DNA of 64,000 nt from JAEUQQ01 sp963697285. GTDB lineage: Bacteria; Acidobacteriota; Vicinamibacteria; Vicinamibacterales; JAFNAJ01. The translations under genes were made by a program, and so were the position numbers. Below, piece by piece: positions 31,824-40,080 of the stretch; position 1 is the stretch's first letter, and the number at the start of each line of letters is the position of its first letter. The notes beneath the pieces are model-generated. The model worked only from the letters and a program-made list of their open reading frames with translations. It searched no databases and was not told where the DNA came from. The DNA lies in contig CAVONI010000012.1 of assembly GCA_963697285.1 (NCBI GenBank), positions 186,001-250,000 of the forward strand, given 5' to 3'.

Positions 31824-32750
31824 TCAGCGAACGGCGGGCTCGAGGATCTCGAGCGCCGGAACGGGCGATGCCACCACGCGCACCGCCACGCCGAGCGGGA
31901 GGGTGAGCGACGGCCTCCGCGTGTGCCCGGACGAGACGTTCGAGATGACCGGCACGCCCCACGCGTGCGACACCCGGGCAATCGTCTCGAGGGCAGTGGG
32001 TCCGCCTGGCTCGTCGCAGTCGAGCATCTCGCCGAACACGACCGCGCGGGCCCGTGCGATCACACCCGCATACGCCAACTGGGTGAGCATGCGATCGAGA
32101 CGGTAGGGCCGTTCGTTGACGTCTTCGATGAACAGCACCGATCCCGACGGGGGATCGAACGCGAACGGCGTGCCGAGCGACGCGCAGAGTTGCGTCAGCG
32201 TCCCCCCGTAGAGCGGCCCGCTCGCCTCGCCGGCGTGCAGGGTCACGGCGTCGTCGATCGGCAGGGGCCCGAAGGCTCTCGACTCGCCGACGATCCCGAG
32301 GAACACGTCGGGATCGTAGGCGGCCGGGCCTTCCGAGAAGCGTCCGGCCAGCATCGGCCCGTGGATGGCCACCATCCCGGCCTGGCAGGTGAGCCACGAG
32401 AGCAGCGACGTGATGTCACTGTAGCCGACGAACGCCTTCCCCGCTTCCCGCCATGCCGCCGCGTCGAGGCTCGGAAGGATGTGCACCGAGCCATACCCTC
32501 CGCGCACCGCCATCAGCCCGGCCACGCTCGGATCTGCGAGCGCCCGGCCCACGGCGTTGGCGCGCGTCTCGGCGCTGCCGCTCAGGAACGTGTCCTTTTC
32601 GAACACGTCCTCGTCGAACACCGTGTTGAAGCCGAGTCGCTGCAGTTCGGCGCGTCCGCGGTCGAACGCGTCGCGCGGGAACGGGCTCGCCGGCGAGACG
32701 AGCGCCACACGGTCACCGGGACGCCAGGCCCTCGGGCGCGCGAGGCTCAT
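31824..32750 (-). CDS. ldcA: LD-carboxypeptidase (S66 family)
   Basis: The 308-residue cytoplasmic serine peptidase removes the terminal D-Ala from recycled tetrapeptides, making the tripeptide that Mpl uses. The nucleophile Ser111 is in VGYSDIT, preceded by the GGYGS motif (84-88). The acidic catalytic residue lies in the LFIEDVNERPYRLDRML region and the histidine in SGHTRR near the C-terminus, together the Ser-Glu-His triad of the family. Its ATG overlaps the nagZ stop by 4 nt, and mpl follows. Confidence 0.93.
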   Translation of the reverse strand: MSLARPRAWRPGDRVALVSPASPFPRDAFDRGRAELQRLGFNTVFDEDVFEKDTFLSGSAETRANAVGRALADPSVAGLMAVRGGYGSVHILPSLDAAAWREAGKAFVGYSDITSLLSWLTCQAGMVAIHGPMLAGRFSEGPAAYDPDVFLGIVGESRAFGPLPIDDAVTLHAGEASGPLYGGTLTQLCASLGTPFAFDPPSGSVLFIEDVNERPYRLDRMLTQLAYAGVIARARAVVFGEMLDCDEPGGPTALETIARVSHAWGVPVISNVSSGHTRRPSLTLPLGVAVRVVASPVPALEILEPAVR

Positions 32751-33841
32751 GCGAACCTCCGCATCTCGGCGGCCACGAGCTGGTGCTCGCCGCTGCCAAG
32801 CAGTGCCTTCAGTTCGCGCGCCGACCGTGGACGCAACGGCGGTTCCGACAGGAAGCGCTCGCGCGCAACCCGATGGTGCAGCAGGGCATCGTCCAGGCGG
32901 GTGCGGAGGATGCGCTCGTCTTCAGCGGCGTGGATGAGGGCCTCGATCGTCTGTGCCTGCACGTCGTGATCGGTGCCGCAGACAAGGACGGCATCGCAGC
33001 CCGCGGTGATCGCCTGCACCGCGGCGTCGGGCACCGTGCGCGTCGCGCTGATCGCCTTCATCTCGAGGTCGTCGGTGAACACCAGGCCGTCGAAGCCCAG
33101 TTCCCCCCGCAGCAACCCGGTCACGATGCGCGACGACAGCGTGGCGGGAGACTCCTCGTCGAGTGCCGGCATGAACACGTGGGCTGTCATCATCGACGCC
33201 ACCCCCGCCGCGACGGCTGCCCTGAAGGGCACGAACTCGCGGTCGCGGAGCTGCTCGACCGGATGTTCGACGAGCGGGAGCGCGTGGTGCGAATCGACGC
33301 TGGTGTCGCCGTGCCCCGGGAAGTGCTTGCCGCACGCCGCGATACCCGATGCCTGCAGTTCCTCGATGACGATCTCGCCGAACCGCGCCACGCGGTCTGG
33401 CTCCTCGGCCAGCGCCCTGTCGCCGATGACCGGGTTCGACGGGTTCGTGAGGATGTCGAGCACCGGGGCGAAGTCGAGCGTGATCCCGACCGCCGCCAGT
33501 TCCGTGGCCATGGCCCGTGCAAAGCGCCTGACGAGCCCGGCGTCGCGGCTGTGGCCGAGCGTGAGCATCGGCGGCCACTCGGTGAACCCCGACCGCAGGC
33601 GCGCCACCCGTCCACCTTCCTGGTCGACCGCCACCCAGAGGGGCAGATCCGGCTGGAGTTGCGCGATCTCGTAGGACAGCTCGGCGACCTGCGCCGGCTC
33701 TTCGACGTTGCGCGCAAAGAGCACGATGCCACCCAGCGAGTACTCGCGGGCGAGGGCACGAATCTCCGGCGTGAGCGATGACCCGGCAAAGCCGGCGAAC
33801 ACGAGCTGACCGGCTTCGCGTCGAAATGGGCGTGGTGACAT
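32747..33841 (-). CDS. nagZ: Beta-N-acetylhexosaminidase NagZ (GH3)
   Basis: The 364-residue cytoplasmic enzyme cleaves GlcNAc from anhydro-muropeptides during cell-wall recycling. The GH3 signature KHFPGHGDTSVDSHHALP contains the mobile catalytic Asp-His pair, and the nucleophile Asp is in FTDDLEM. The VAVDQEGGRVARL segment is also typical. There is no signal peptide, consistent with cytoplasmic action. It is the first gene of the recycling/synthesis operon and diverges from a GHMP kinase across a 65-bp gap with a shared palindromic -10. Confidence 0.95.
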   Translation of the reverse strand: MSPRPFRREAGQLVFAGFAGSSLTPEIRALAREYSLGGIVLFARNVEEPAQVAELSYEIAQLQPDLPLWVAVDQEGGRVARLRSGFTEWPPMLTLGHSRDAGLVRRFARAMATELAAVGITLDFAPVLDILTNPSNPVIGDRALAEEPDRVARFGEIVIEELQASGIAACGKHFPGHGDTSVDSHHALPLVEHPVEQLRDREFVPFRAAVAAGVASMMTAHVFMPALDEESPATLSSRIVTGLLRGELGFDGLVFTDDLEMKAISATRTVPDAAVQAITAGCDAVLVCGTDHDVQAQTIEALIHAAEDERILRTRLDDALLHHRVARERFLSEPPLRPRSARELKALLGSGEHQLVAAEMRRFA

Positions 33842-33892
33842 GCGCTGGGTTGCGGTGTACGTCGCGGCGCGAGGCGCGCCGGCATGGTCGTC

Positions 33893-33900
33893 ATTATAAT
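33893..33900. promoter_or_regulatory. Palindromic -10 element shared by nagZ and the GHMP kinase
   Basis: ATTATAAT at 33893-33900 is its own reverse complement and so presents TATAAT on both strands: plus at 33895-33900, minus at 33898-33893. The plus box is 6 nt from the kinase ATG at 33907; the minus box would give a leader of about 45 nt for nagZ. Neither side has a clear -35. Confidence 0.6.
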
Positions 33901-33906
33901 GCTGCG

Positions 33907-34908
33907 ATGATCATCGAGTCGTCGGCACCCACGCGCATCGACCTCGCGGGCGGTACCCTGGACATCTGGCCGCTCTACCTGTTTCACGACCAGGCGCAGA
34001 CGATCAACGCCGCGCTCACGCTGCGGGCACACTGTCGCCTGCGCCCACTGCCGGCGACCGAGGTCGTGCTGCGCTCGGAAGACACGGGCACCGAGGTGCG
34101 TGTCGCGCACTGGTCGGAGCTCCGAACGGCGTCGGACCTGAAGCTGCTCGCCAGGATTCTCTCCTTCTTCGAACTGGGCGGCGTCGAGGTGACCACGCGC
34201 TCTGACTCGCCTGTTGGCGCGGGCATCGCGGGGTCGTCGGCGTTGAACATCGCGGTCTGCGGCGCCGTCGCGCGCTGGCGCGGCCTGGCGCTGTCAGACG
34301 CCGAGCTGCTCCAGATCGCGATGAACGTGGAAGCGCAGACCATCGACGTGCCAACCGGGGTGCAGGACTATCGCCCCGCGCTCTACGGTGGGGTCTCGGC
34401 CGTCGAACTCCGGGTCGACGGCGTCAAGCGCGTCAAGCTCGATGTCGATGCCGCCGATCTCGGCTCGCGCCTGGTGGTGGCGTATACCGGCGCGTCGCGC
34501 AACTCGGGCATCAACAACTGGGACGTCACGAAGCGCTACATCGACGGCGACGCCAGCATCCGCGCCAGCTTCGACCAGATCGCACGCATCAGCACGGCGC
34601 TGCGCGCCGCGCTCGCGGTGCGCGACTGGGTCGCGGTCGCCGGGCACATCGCCGACGAATGGGAGGCGCGCAAGCGGTTGGCGCCTGGGGTGACGACGCC
34701 CGCCATCGACCGCCTGATCGCGGCAGCCTCGGATGCGGGGGCGTCGGCCGCGAAGGTGTGTGGCGCCGGTGGCGGCGGCTGCCTCTTCTGCCTTGCCGCG
34801 CCGGGCGACACGCCGGCCGTGCGATCGGCACTGGCCGCTGGCGGCGCGCTGGTGCTCGACTGCACGATCGACGACATCGGGCTCCGCATCGACGTCCGGG
34901 AGGGGTGA
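33907..34908 (+). CDS. GHMP-family sugar kinase, substrate unknown
   Basis: The 333-residue kinase has the GHMP motifs: APTRIDLAGGTLDIWPLY at the N-terminus, the ATP loop PVGAGIAGSSALN (102-114) and the C-terminal CGAGGGGCLF. It most resembles the galactokinase/heptose-7-phosphate kinase branch (HddA-like). It diverges from nagZ, and no heptose or LPS-core genes are nearby, so a kinase for a sugar released in wall recycling (GlcNAc, MurNAc or anhMurNAc) is a reasonable but untested idea. The ATG is 6 nt after a TATAAT, so the mRNA is probably leaderless. Confidence 0.87.
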   Translation: MIIESSAPTRIDLAGGTLDIWPLYLFHDQAQTINAALTLRAHCRLRPLPATEVVLRSEDTGTEVRVAHWSELRTASDLKLLARILSFFELGGVEVTTRSDSPVGAGIAGSSALNIAVCGAVARWRGLALSDAELLQIAMNVEAQTIDVPTGVQDYRPALYGGVSAVELRVDGVKRVKLDVDAADLGSRLVVAYTGASRNSGINNWDVTKRYIDGDASIRASFDQIARISTALRAALAVRDWVAVAGHIADEWEARKRLAPGVTTPAIDRLIAAASDAGASAAKVCGAGGGGCLFCLAAPGDTPAVRSALAAGGALVLDCTIDDIGLRIDVREG

Positions 34909-34913
34909 TCACC

Positions 34914-35135
34914 ATGGCGACTTCGCGTCCACCGCGGGTGCAGCGCGCACCCGCCGACGAGATCAAGCACCTGTATTACAACGCCACGCAGAAGACCGTC
35001 GTGCGCGACCTCGAGCGCGCCATCGACCTGCTGAAGGGCATGACGAGCGAGGAGGAACGCGAGCGCGTCGCCGTCTTCATGGACGGACTGTCACAGATGC
35101 GTTCGGAATGGGCCAGCGGCCAGAAGACCGAGTAG
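34914..35135 (+). CDS. Small conserved-looking hypothetical protein
   Basis: This 73-residue, mostly helical, charged protein has the core DEIKHLYYNATQKTVVRDLE followed by RAIDLLKGMTSEEERERVAV and FMDGLSQMRSEWA. It has no signal peptide, membrane segment or metal motif. GGAGGGG lies 8 nt before the ATG, only 5 nt after the GHMP kinase stop, so the two are co-transcribed. I do not recognise the family. Composition is protein-like, and the ribosome site is much better than that of shadow frames in the area. Confidence 0.7.
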   Translation: MATSRPPRVQRAPADEIKHLYYNATQKTVVRDLERAIDLLKGMTSEEERERVAVFMDGLSQMRSEWASGQKTE

Positions 35136-35145
35136 GTCACCAGCC

Positions 35146-35211
35146 CGCGGGCGAAGGCGGCCCGCCGGCTCGCCGTAGCCCGCTCGCTGATTCGCGGGCG
35201 AAGGCGGCTAC
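35146..35211. repeat. 16-bp direct repeat with hairpin (REP-like)
   Basis: CGCGGGCGAAGGCGGC occurs at 35146-35161 and 35193-35208. The second copy sits in a hairpin bounded by GTAGCC (35175-35180) and GGCTAC (35206-35211), with an inner CCCGC/GCGGG pair. It lies between convergent genes and overlaps the stop region of the HEAT-like gene. It resembles a dispersed extragenic palindrome. Confidence 0.6.
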
Positions 35212-36014
35212 CTCCGCCGTGACTCGTTCGCGACCATGTGCTTGCGGGCCATCAGCCTGACCCCTTCGGGCACGTTGCGATCGGTCGAGAGTGCCTTGAG
35301 GTCGCGCTCGTTGAGGCGACCCACGAGGGGCATGGCAATGACCGGTGGCGTCTTCGGGTTCTTCACGAGCGACGCAGCGAGCGTGTAGCTCTTCATCCAT
35401 CGACGATTGCCGCCAATCACGCGGAGCACGTCCTCCGACACGTTGCCCATCCTGGCGAAGGCCTCGATCTCGACCTCGGTGAGCTTCGGGCTGCTCAGCA
35501 CCGCCGCCGACACCAGCTTGTTGGGGTCGCGCACCAGCACCGCGCGCTGCTCGCGCGTGCCGCGCATCGCCAGCTTCATGCGCTCCATCACGGTGAGCGA
35601 CGACAACGGCCGGCGATCGGTCACCGCCGCTGACGGTTCGGCCTCGTCGGCACTCACCAATGCCGGGTCGATGTCGTGCGGATCGGGCATCCCCACGTCG
35701 AGAGCGTCGTCGGTCGATGCCGGCGGCACCGCTGGCCCGCCGGCAATCCGTGGCCCGAACGCGGCGCGAAGATCGCCGGGCACGTCCTCCCTCGCCAGGA
35801 ACGCCGCCAGCGCTGCCTGCGGGAGGCGCGTGGTCGTCTGGGCTGCCGTGGCAGCGATCTCGGGATCGGGGTCGCGCGAGAGGAGCACCAGCAGGGTCAA
35901 CTGGTCGTGCGCCCGCGCGGCCATGAGACCTTGCGCGGCCACCAGTCGCAGGTCGCGCGACACGTCGCCACGCAGGAAGCAGTCGACGAGCGGGCTGTGG
36001 AGGGCGGCGTCCAT
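35208..36014 (-). CDS. HEAT-like helical repeat protein, function unknown
   Basis: The 268-residue protein is built of short helical units resembling leucine-rich-variant/HEAT-like repeats (for example VSRDLRLVAAQGLMA, LTLLVLLSRDPDPEIAATAA, AAVLSSPKLTEVEIEAFARM, LVKNPKTPPVIAMPLVGRL). A disordered acidic stretch (about 100-130) separates two repeat blocks. There is no signal peptide or catalytic motif. I chose ATG 36014; an extra five codons are possible upstream. It is last in the long minus-strand train, 26 nt after the RodZ-like gene. Confidence 0.78.
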   Translation of the reverse strand: MDAALHSPLVDCFLRGDVSRDLRLVAAQGLMAARAHDQLTLLVLLSRDPDPEIAATAAQTTTRLPQAALAAFLAREDVPGDLRAAFGPRIAGGPAVPPASTDDALDVGMPDPHDIDPALVSADEAEPSAAVTDRRPLSSLTVMERMKLAMRGTREQRAVLVRDPNKLVSAAVLSSPKLTEVEIEAFARMGNVSEDVLRVIGGNRRWMKSYTLAASLVKNPKTPPVIAMPLVGRLNERDLKALSTDRNVPEGVRLMARKHMVANESRRR

Positions 36015-36040
36015 TGGGGAATCGCGCACCCGCGCCGGGC

Positions 36041-36913
36041 TCAGGAGCCCTGCACGAACTGCGCGAGCGACTGACGGTCGATGCGAACGCGGACGACCTC
36101 ACCGGGCCGCCCGAAGGGACGCCCGGGCCGATCGTTCAGGGTGTAGGTGCAGTTCCCCGCATCGCCCACCTTGATGTCGAACGAGTCGCGCGCCGCGCGC
36201 GTCTCGACCTCGCCGGCGCTGAGTTCGCGCGACAGCTGCACCTTGCCATCGGCCACGACCTCGACCCAGCACGGACCGCCCATCGGCCTGAACGACAGGC
36301 GCATGAGGCCGTCATCGGCGAGCGGCGTCGCCACGCCCACAGGCGGAGCCGTGACGAGACCTGACGGTTCCGGCGCGGAAGCCTCGGCGGGCACGCCGGC
36401 CTCTGCCGGCACGCCGGGCGCGGTGTCGACCGGGACCTTCGCATTCGAGATCGGTGAGGGTGGAGGAACCGGCAGGGGTGTCGTTGCCACAGCCGCGCCC
36501 TCGGGGGCGGTCGCGTCGTCGGGCGACGCACCCGGCCATCCGAAGAGCCGCAGCGCAATGACGGCCGCAACCAGGAGCGCGGCCACGGCGAGCATCGGCC
36601 CCAGCAATCGGCTGGGAGGCTCGCCGATCACCTCGGAGGGCACGACCACGGCCGGAGGAGGCACCACTTCCTGTGCGAAGGTCGCGAGGAACTCACGGAC
36701 GGTGTCTTCGGGATCGAGGCCCACTTCCTGGGCGTAGGCCTTGACGAAAGCGCGAGAGAAGATGCCGCCGGGCAGCTTGGCGGGATCATTGGCCTCGATG
36801 GCCTCGAGTGCCGACAGGTTGATCTTCGTCACCGCGGCGATCTGGCGCAGCGACAGTCCACGCCGTTCGCGCGCAAGGCGAAGTCGAGCCCCGAAGTCAG
36901 TCGGCATGTCCAC
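36041..36913 (-). CDS. RodZ-like helix-turn-helix membrane protein
   Basis: The 290-residue protein has a cytoplasmic Xre-type HTH (residues about 8-70: LRLARERRGLSLRQIAAVTK, then LPGGIFSRAFVKAYAQEVGL), one membrane helix (about 104-124), a Pro/Ala-rich linker and a C-terminal beta domain (DUF4115, about 200-285). This is the layout of RodZ, which links MreB to the elongasome. MreB genes are not in the window, so the shape role is by family only. The GTG at 36913 has AGGA 9 nt upstream; ATG 36907 is the alternative. Confidence 0.85.
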   Translation of the reverse strand: MDMPTDFGARLRLARERRGLSLRQIAAVTKINLSALEAIEANDPAKLPGGIFSRAFVKAYAQEVGLDPEDTVREFLATFAQEVVPPPAVVVPSEVIGEPPSRLLGPMLAVAALLVAAVIALRLFGWPGASPDDATAPEGAAVATTPLPVPPPSPISNAKVPVDTAPGVPAEAGVPAEASAPEPSGLVTAPPVGVATPLADDGLMRLSFRPMGGPCWVEVVADGKVQLSRELSAGEVETRAARDSFDIKVGDAGNCTYTLNDRPGRPFGRPGEVVRVRIDRQSLAQFVQGS

Positions 36914-37012
36914 GCATGTGATTCCTGCCGATCAGTGTCGGCAATTCCCGACCGGAACTGTAGTGAGGCCGTTCCGGCGATGTCAACGCCGCCACGCGCA
37001 CGGCGCCTTCGT

Positions 37013-37270
37013 TCACGGGCGCTCCGCTCGTGACCACGCGGCCTGCGCCAGCGCCCGCAGTTCCAGCAGGGCGCACACGAGGCACACGACACCAATACCC
37101 GAGATCGCGCCACGCACGAAGTGATTCTGCAGGACCACGCTCGACGCGGCACCCGCTTCGACGAAGTAGTTGCGCTCCCAGAACTGCGTCCACGGCACGA
37201 CCAGCAGGACGAGCCCCGCCTCGGCCAGATACGCAAACGACAGGAAGCGACTGAACGGATGGATGTTCAC
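37013..37270 (-). CDS. Small membrane protein
   Basis: The 85-residue protein has two predicted membrane helices (LSFAYLAEAGLVLLVVPW and GAISGIGVVCLVCALLELRA) joined by a loop with the motif TQFWERNYFVE. I know no named family for it. The GTG start overlaps the preceding stop as GTGA, so it is translationally coupled to the TPR gene upstream. It is followed after 99 nt by the RodZ-like gene. Confidence 0.72.
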   Translation of the reverse strand: MNIHPFSRFLSFAYLAEAGLVLLVVPWTQFWERNYFVEAGAASSVVLQNHFVRGAISGIGVVCLVCALLELRALAQAAWSRAERP

Positions 37271-39048
37271 CTCCCCGGCGCCCTCCGGCGCTCGCCCCAC
37301 GTCCGGAGCACTGGATGATCCGGCACGACGTCGGCCAGTTCCCTCAACCGCTGCCGGGCCCGCGCAGCGTCGCCAGCGCGATCGAGGCACGTCACGAGTT
37401 GCGCCAGCACCTGACCGCGCTCGCGACCGGCCGTCGAAGGCAGCACCCGGTCGAGGACCCGGCATGCTTCCAACGCGAGATCGGCGTCCACGTACAGGTC
37501 GGCCAGCGCCAGGGCCGCCCGCACGGCGGTTGGCGGCGCACCCAGAGCCTCGAGCAGCACCTCCCGCGCCCGGTCGATCAGCCCTGCCGCCAGGTACGTC
37601 TGCCCGAGCGTCAGTGCCTCCATGGCGTCAACGGCCTCCGCGGCTGTCGCCTCGTGCGCCCTGGCGCTCGTCGGCCGCGAGGCCACGGGAATCGGGGCCG
37701 GCTGCGACGCCGGCACAACGACTTTGACGTCGCTGACCGACAGCGCGTTGAGCGCTGCCGTCAAGTCGACCTCGATGAACTCCGGCTCGCGAGGATCGGG
37801 CGCAGGCGAACGCTGGACGGGCGTCGCCACCGGGGGCGACGGCGGTGCAGGAGCGGAGTCGGGCGCCGTGACCTCGGTGCGACGGTCGCTGCGGCCGAGC
37901 CAGTTGTCGAACAGATCGGTCCACACCCCGTGCGGGCTGACGCGACGCGACGCCGCCTCGACGACCGTGCGCGCCGTCACGGGTGCATCCGCAGCCTGTG
38001 GGAGCATCGCCAGGCGTTCGCGCACGACGTCGGCCACGCCGTCGAGATGGGCCAGCACGGCGACTTCGATCCACTTCACGAGTGCGGGTCCGTGCGCCAC
38101 GCCCGTCGAGACGAACGCTCGCAGGGCCTGCTCGGCTTCTGCCGGTCGGCCAGCCGCGAGGCCCTTGTCGACGAGGACGGTGACGCAGGCCCATGGGCGC
38201 TCGGGAACGTCCACACCGCTGCACGCCACCAGGCGCAGCATGTCAACGTGGGCCGAACGATCGAAGTCGAGCCACGCCGACGTGGCAGCCCTGACGCCGT
38301 CGGGAGTTCCTGCGCGCAACTCGACCTCGACCAGCAGGGCCAGGGCCGGCCCGTGCTGCGACACGTCGCCCATCCTCAGGAACATCCTTGCAGACGCCAC
38401 GTCTCCGCGGTCCCACGACCGTCGGGCCGCGCGCGTGCGACGCGAGACGTCGTCAGGCGCGAGTGCGACGGCTTCGTGCCAGACGGCCAGCGCCTCGTCG
38501 AAGCGCTGCTGACGTTCGAACTCGGTTGCGAGATCCTCGTAGCGCTGGCCCGCGGACGCGTCGCCCCGCTGGGCCAACGCGCGGGCCGCGGTCCAGCGGC
38601 CCTCGAGGTCGGCGGGATCGAGGTCCGCCATCCGCAGTGCGACGTCCTCGGCGCCCGGCACATCGCCTCGCTGCCGCCGTGCAGCCTCGACGACGCCGAA
38701 GTGCGCGCGGGCCTCGACGACCAGGCCCTGCGCGAGCAACGCCTCGGCCAGGCGCAACACCATCGACTCGTCGCGCGGGACGAACTTGAGGATCTTGCGG
38801 TAGACCCCGACCGCCTTCGAGTAGAAGCCCTCGTGGAAGTAGTGGTCGCCGACGCGGAGGTAGAGCGGGAGCGCCTGGGCAGGCTGCCCCTGGCTCACGT
38901 GGAGGTCGCCGAGCATGTTGGCGAGCGACTGGTCGTCGGGGAACGCCACCATGAGCGCCTCGACCTCGGCAACCGCCACGTCGAAGCGTCCCAGTTGCCG
39001 CGCACGGTCGGCCCTGCGGAGGCGTTCTTCACGGTCAGTCGCCGGCAC
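37267..39048 (-). CDS. Large tetratricopeptide-repeat protein
   Basis: The 593-residue, apparently cytoplasmic protein has an N-terminal TPR array (about 10-240) with 34-residue periodicity, a less regular helical middle (about 240-390), a disordered Pro/Ala segment (about 395-480) and another TPR pair near the C-terminus (LGQTYLAAGLIDRAREVLLE). No signal peptide or enzyme motif is visible. It starts at a GTG with AGGAG 6 nt upstream, 21 nt after rnhB. Similar TPR scaffolds are common in Acidobacteria and Deltaproteobacteria; the partner is unknown. Confidence 0.83.
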   Translation of the reverse strand: MPATDREERLRRADRARQLGRFDVAVAEVEALMVAFPDDQSLANMLGDLHVSQGQPAQALPLYLRVGDHYFHEGFYSKAVGVYRKILKFVPRDESMVLRLAEALLAQGLVVEARAHFGVVEAARRQRGDVPGAEDVALRMADLDPADLEGRWTAARALAQRGDASAGQRYEDLATEFERQQRFDEALAVWHEAVALAPDDVSRRTRAARRSWDRGDVASARMFLRMGDVSQHGPALALLVEVELRAGTPDGVRAATSAWLDFDRSAHVDMLRLVACSGVDVPERPWACVTVLVDKGLAAGRPAEAEQALRAFVSTGVAHGPALVKWIEVAVLAHLDGVADVVRERLAMLPQAADAPVTARTVVEAASRRVSPHGVWTDLFDNWLGRSDRRTEVTAPDSAPAPPSPPVATPVQRSPAPDPREPEFIEVDLTAALNALSVSDVKVVVPASQPAPIPVASRPTSARAHEATAAEAVDAMEALTLGQTYLAAGLIDRAREVLLEALGAPPTAVRAALALADLYVDADLALEACRVLDRVLPSTAGRERGQVLAQLVTCLDRAGDAARARQRLRELADVVPDHPVLRTWGERRRAPGR

Positions 39049-39069
39049 GGCAGACTCCTGGAAGCGGGG

Positions 39070-39702
39070 TCATGATGCCTCGGTGAGCACATCGAACAGC
39101 GTGGGTTGGCGGAAGCTCCGTCGATGGTGCACCGAGAGCCCGTGCTGCGCAATGGCCGCGAGGTGCTCGGCCGTGGCATAGCCCTTGTGGTGCGCGTACC
39201 CGTACCGGTCGTCGGCGGCGTGCAGTTCGCACATCAGGCGGTCGCGCCAGACCTTGGCGACGATCGACGCGGCCGCGATGGCCGTGCACGAGGCGTCGCC
39301 CTTGATGATGCCGCGCTGCGCCATGGGCAGGAGGGGTACCCTGAACGCGTCGACGAGCACGAGGTCGGGCAGTGGCGCGAGCCCGAGCACGGCACGCCGC
39401 ATCGCGTCGAGAGAGGCGCGGTGAATGTTGATGCGGTCGATGTCGATCGGCGAAGCGTCGGCGATGGCCCACGCACGGGCGCGGCGGCGGATCAGCACAT
39501 CGAGCCGTTCCCGCGCAGCCGGCGTGAGCTGCTTGGAGTCGCGCAGCCCCGCGATGGGTCGCGCCGGATCGAGGATGACGGCGGCCGCGACCACGGGCCC
39601 CGCGAGGCAGCCGCGGCCCACTTCGTCCACTCCCGCGGCGAGGACAAAGCCCCACCGACGCATCGCGTTTTCAACCGTGCGCGTTGCGCGGGACGGGGCC
39701 AT
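39070..39702 (-). CDS. rnhB: Ribonuclease HII
   Basis: The 210-residue endonuclease cuts RNA in RNA-DNA hybrids at single ribonucleotides. Its catalytic acidic residues appear in VDEVGRGCLAGPVVAAAV, LVLVDAF and KVWRDRLM, and the family segments DSKQLTPAARERL and HKGYATAEH are present. I keep the ATG at 39702; an ATG 13 codons downstream is possible since neither has an ideal ribosome site. It follows rplS by 21 nt, the common trmD-rplS-rnhB order. Confidence 0.95.
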   Translation of the reverse strand: MAPSRATRTVENAMRRWGFVLAAGVDEVGRGCLAGPVVAAAVILDPARPIAGLRDSKQLTPAARERLDVLIRRRARAWAIADASPIDIDRINIHRASLDAMRRAVLGLAPLPDLVLVDAFRVPLLPMAQRGIIKGDASCTAIAAASIVAKVWRDRLMCELHAADDRYGYAHHKGYATAEHLAAIAQHGLSVHHRRSFRQPTLFDVLTEAS

Positions 39703-39723
39703 GCCTCGGGCGGTGGAGAGAGG

Positions 39724-40080
39724 CTACGCCTGGGCGCTTGGCCGCTTCTTTTCCTTCATGCGGGCGGCCTTGCCCTTGAGCGCGCGCAGGAAGTAGAGCT
39801 TCGCGCGGCGGACGCGTGCAGCGCGGACGATCTCGATCTTGTCGATGACCGGCGAGTGCAGCGGGAAGATGCGCTCGACACCCTGGCTGAACGACACCTT
39901 GCGCACGGTGAAGGTCGAGCGGATCCCGGCGCGGTGCATGCCGATGACGATCCCCTCGAACACCTGGATGCGTTCCTTGTCGCCTTCACGCACCTTCACG
40001 TGGACGCGCACGGTCTCACCCGACCTGAGCGTCGGGCGTTCCTTGACGTGCGGCCGCTCGACGGCCTCAATCGCGTTCAT
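39724..40080 (-). CDS. rplS: Large-subunit ribosomal protein L19 (bL19)
   Basis: The 118-residue protein sits at the 30S-50S interface. It has the L19 motifs FEGIVIGMHRAGIRSTFTVR, GVERIFPLHSPVIDKIEIVR and RRAKLYFLR near the C-terminus, with a basic tail. The ATG at 40080 has AGGGAG 6 nt upstream, so I reject the TTG two codons earlier. Its start overlaps the trmD end by 14 nt. Confidence 0.97.
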   Translation of the reverse strand: MNAIEAVERPHVKERPTLRSGETVRVHVKVREGDKERIQVFEGIVIGMHRAGIRSTFTVRKVSFSQGVERIFPLHSPVIDKIEIVRAARVRRAKLYFLRALKGKAARMKEKKRPSAQA

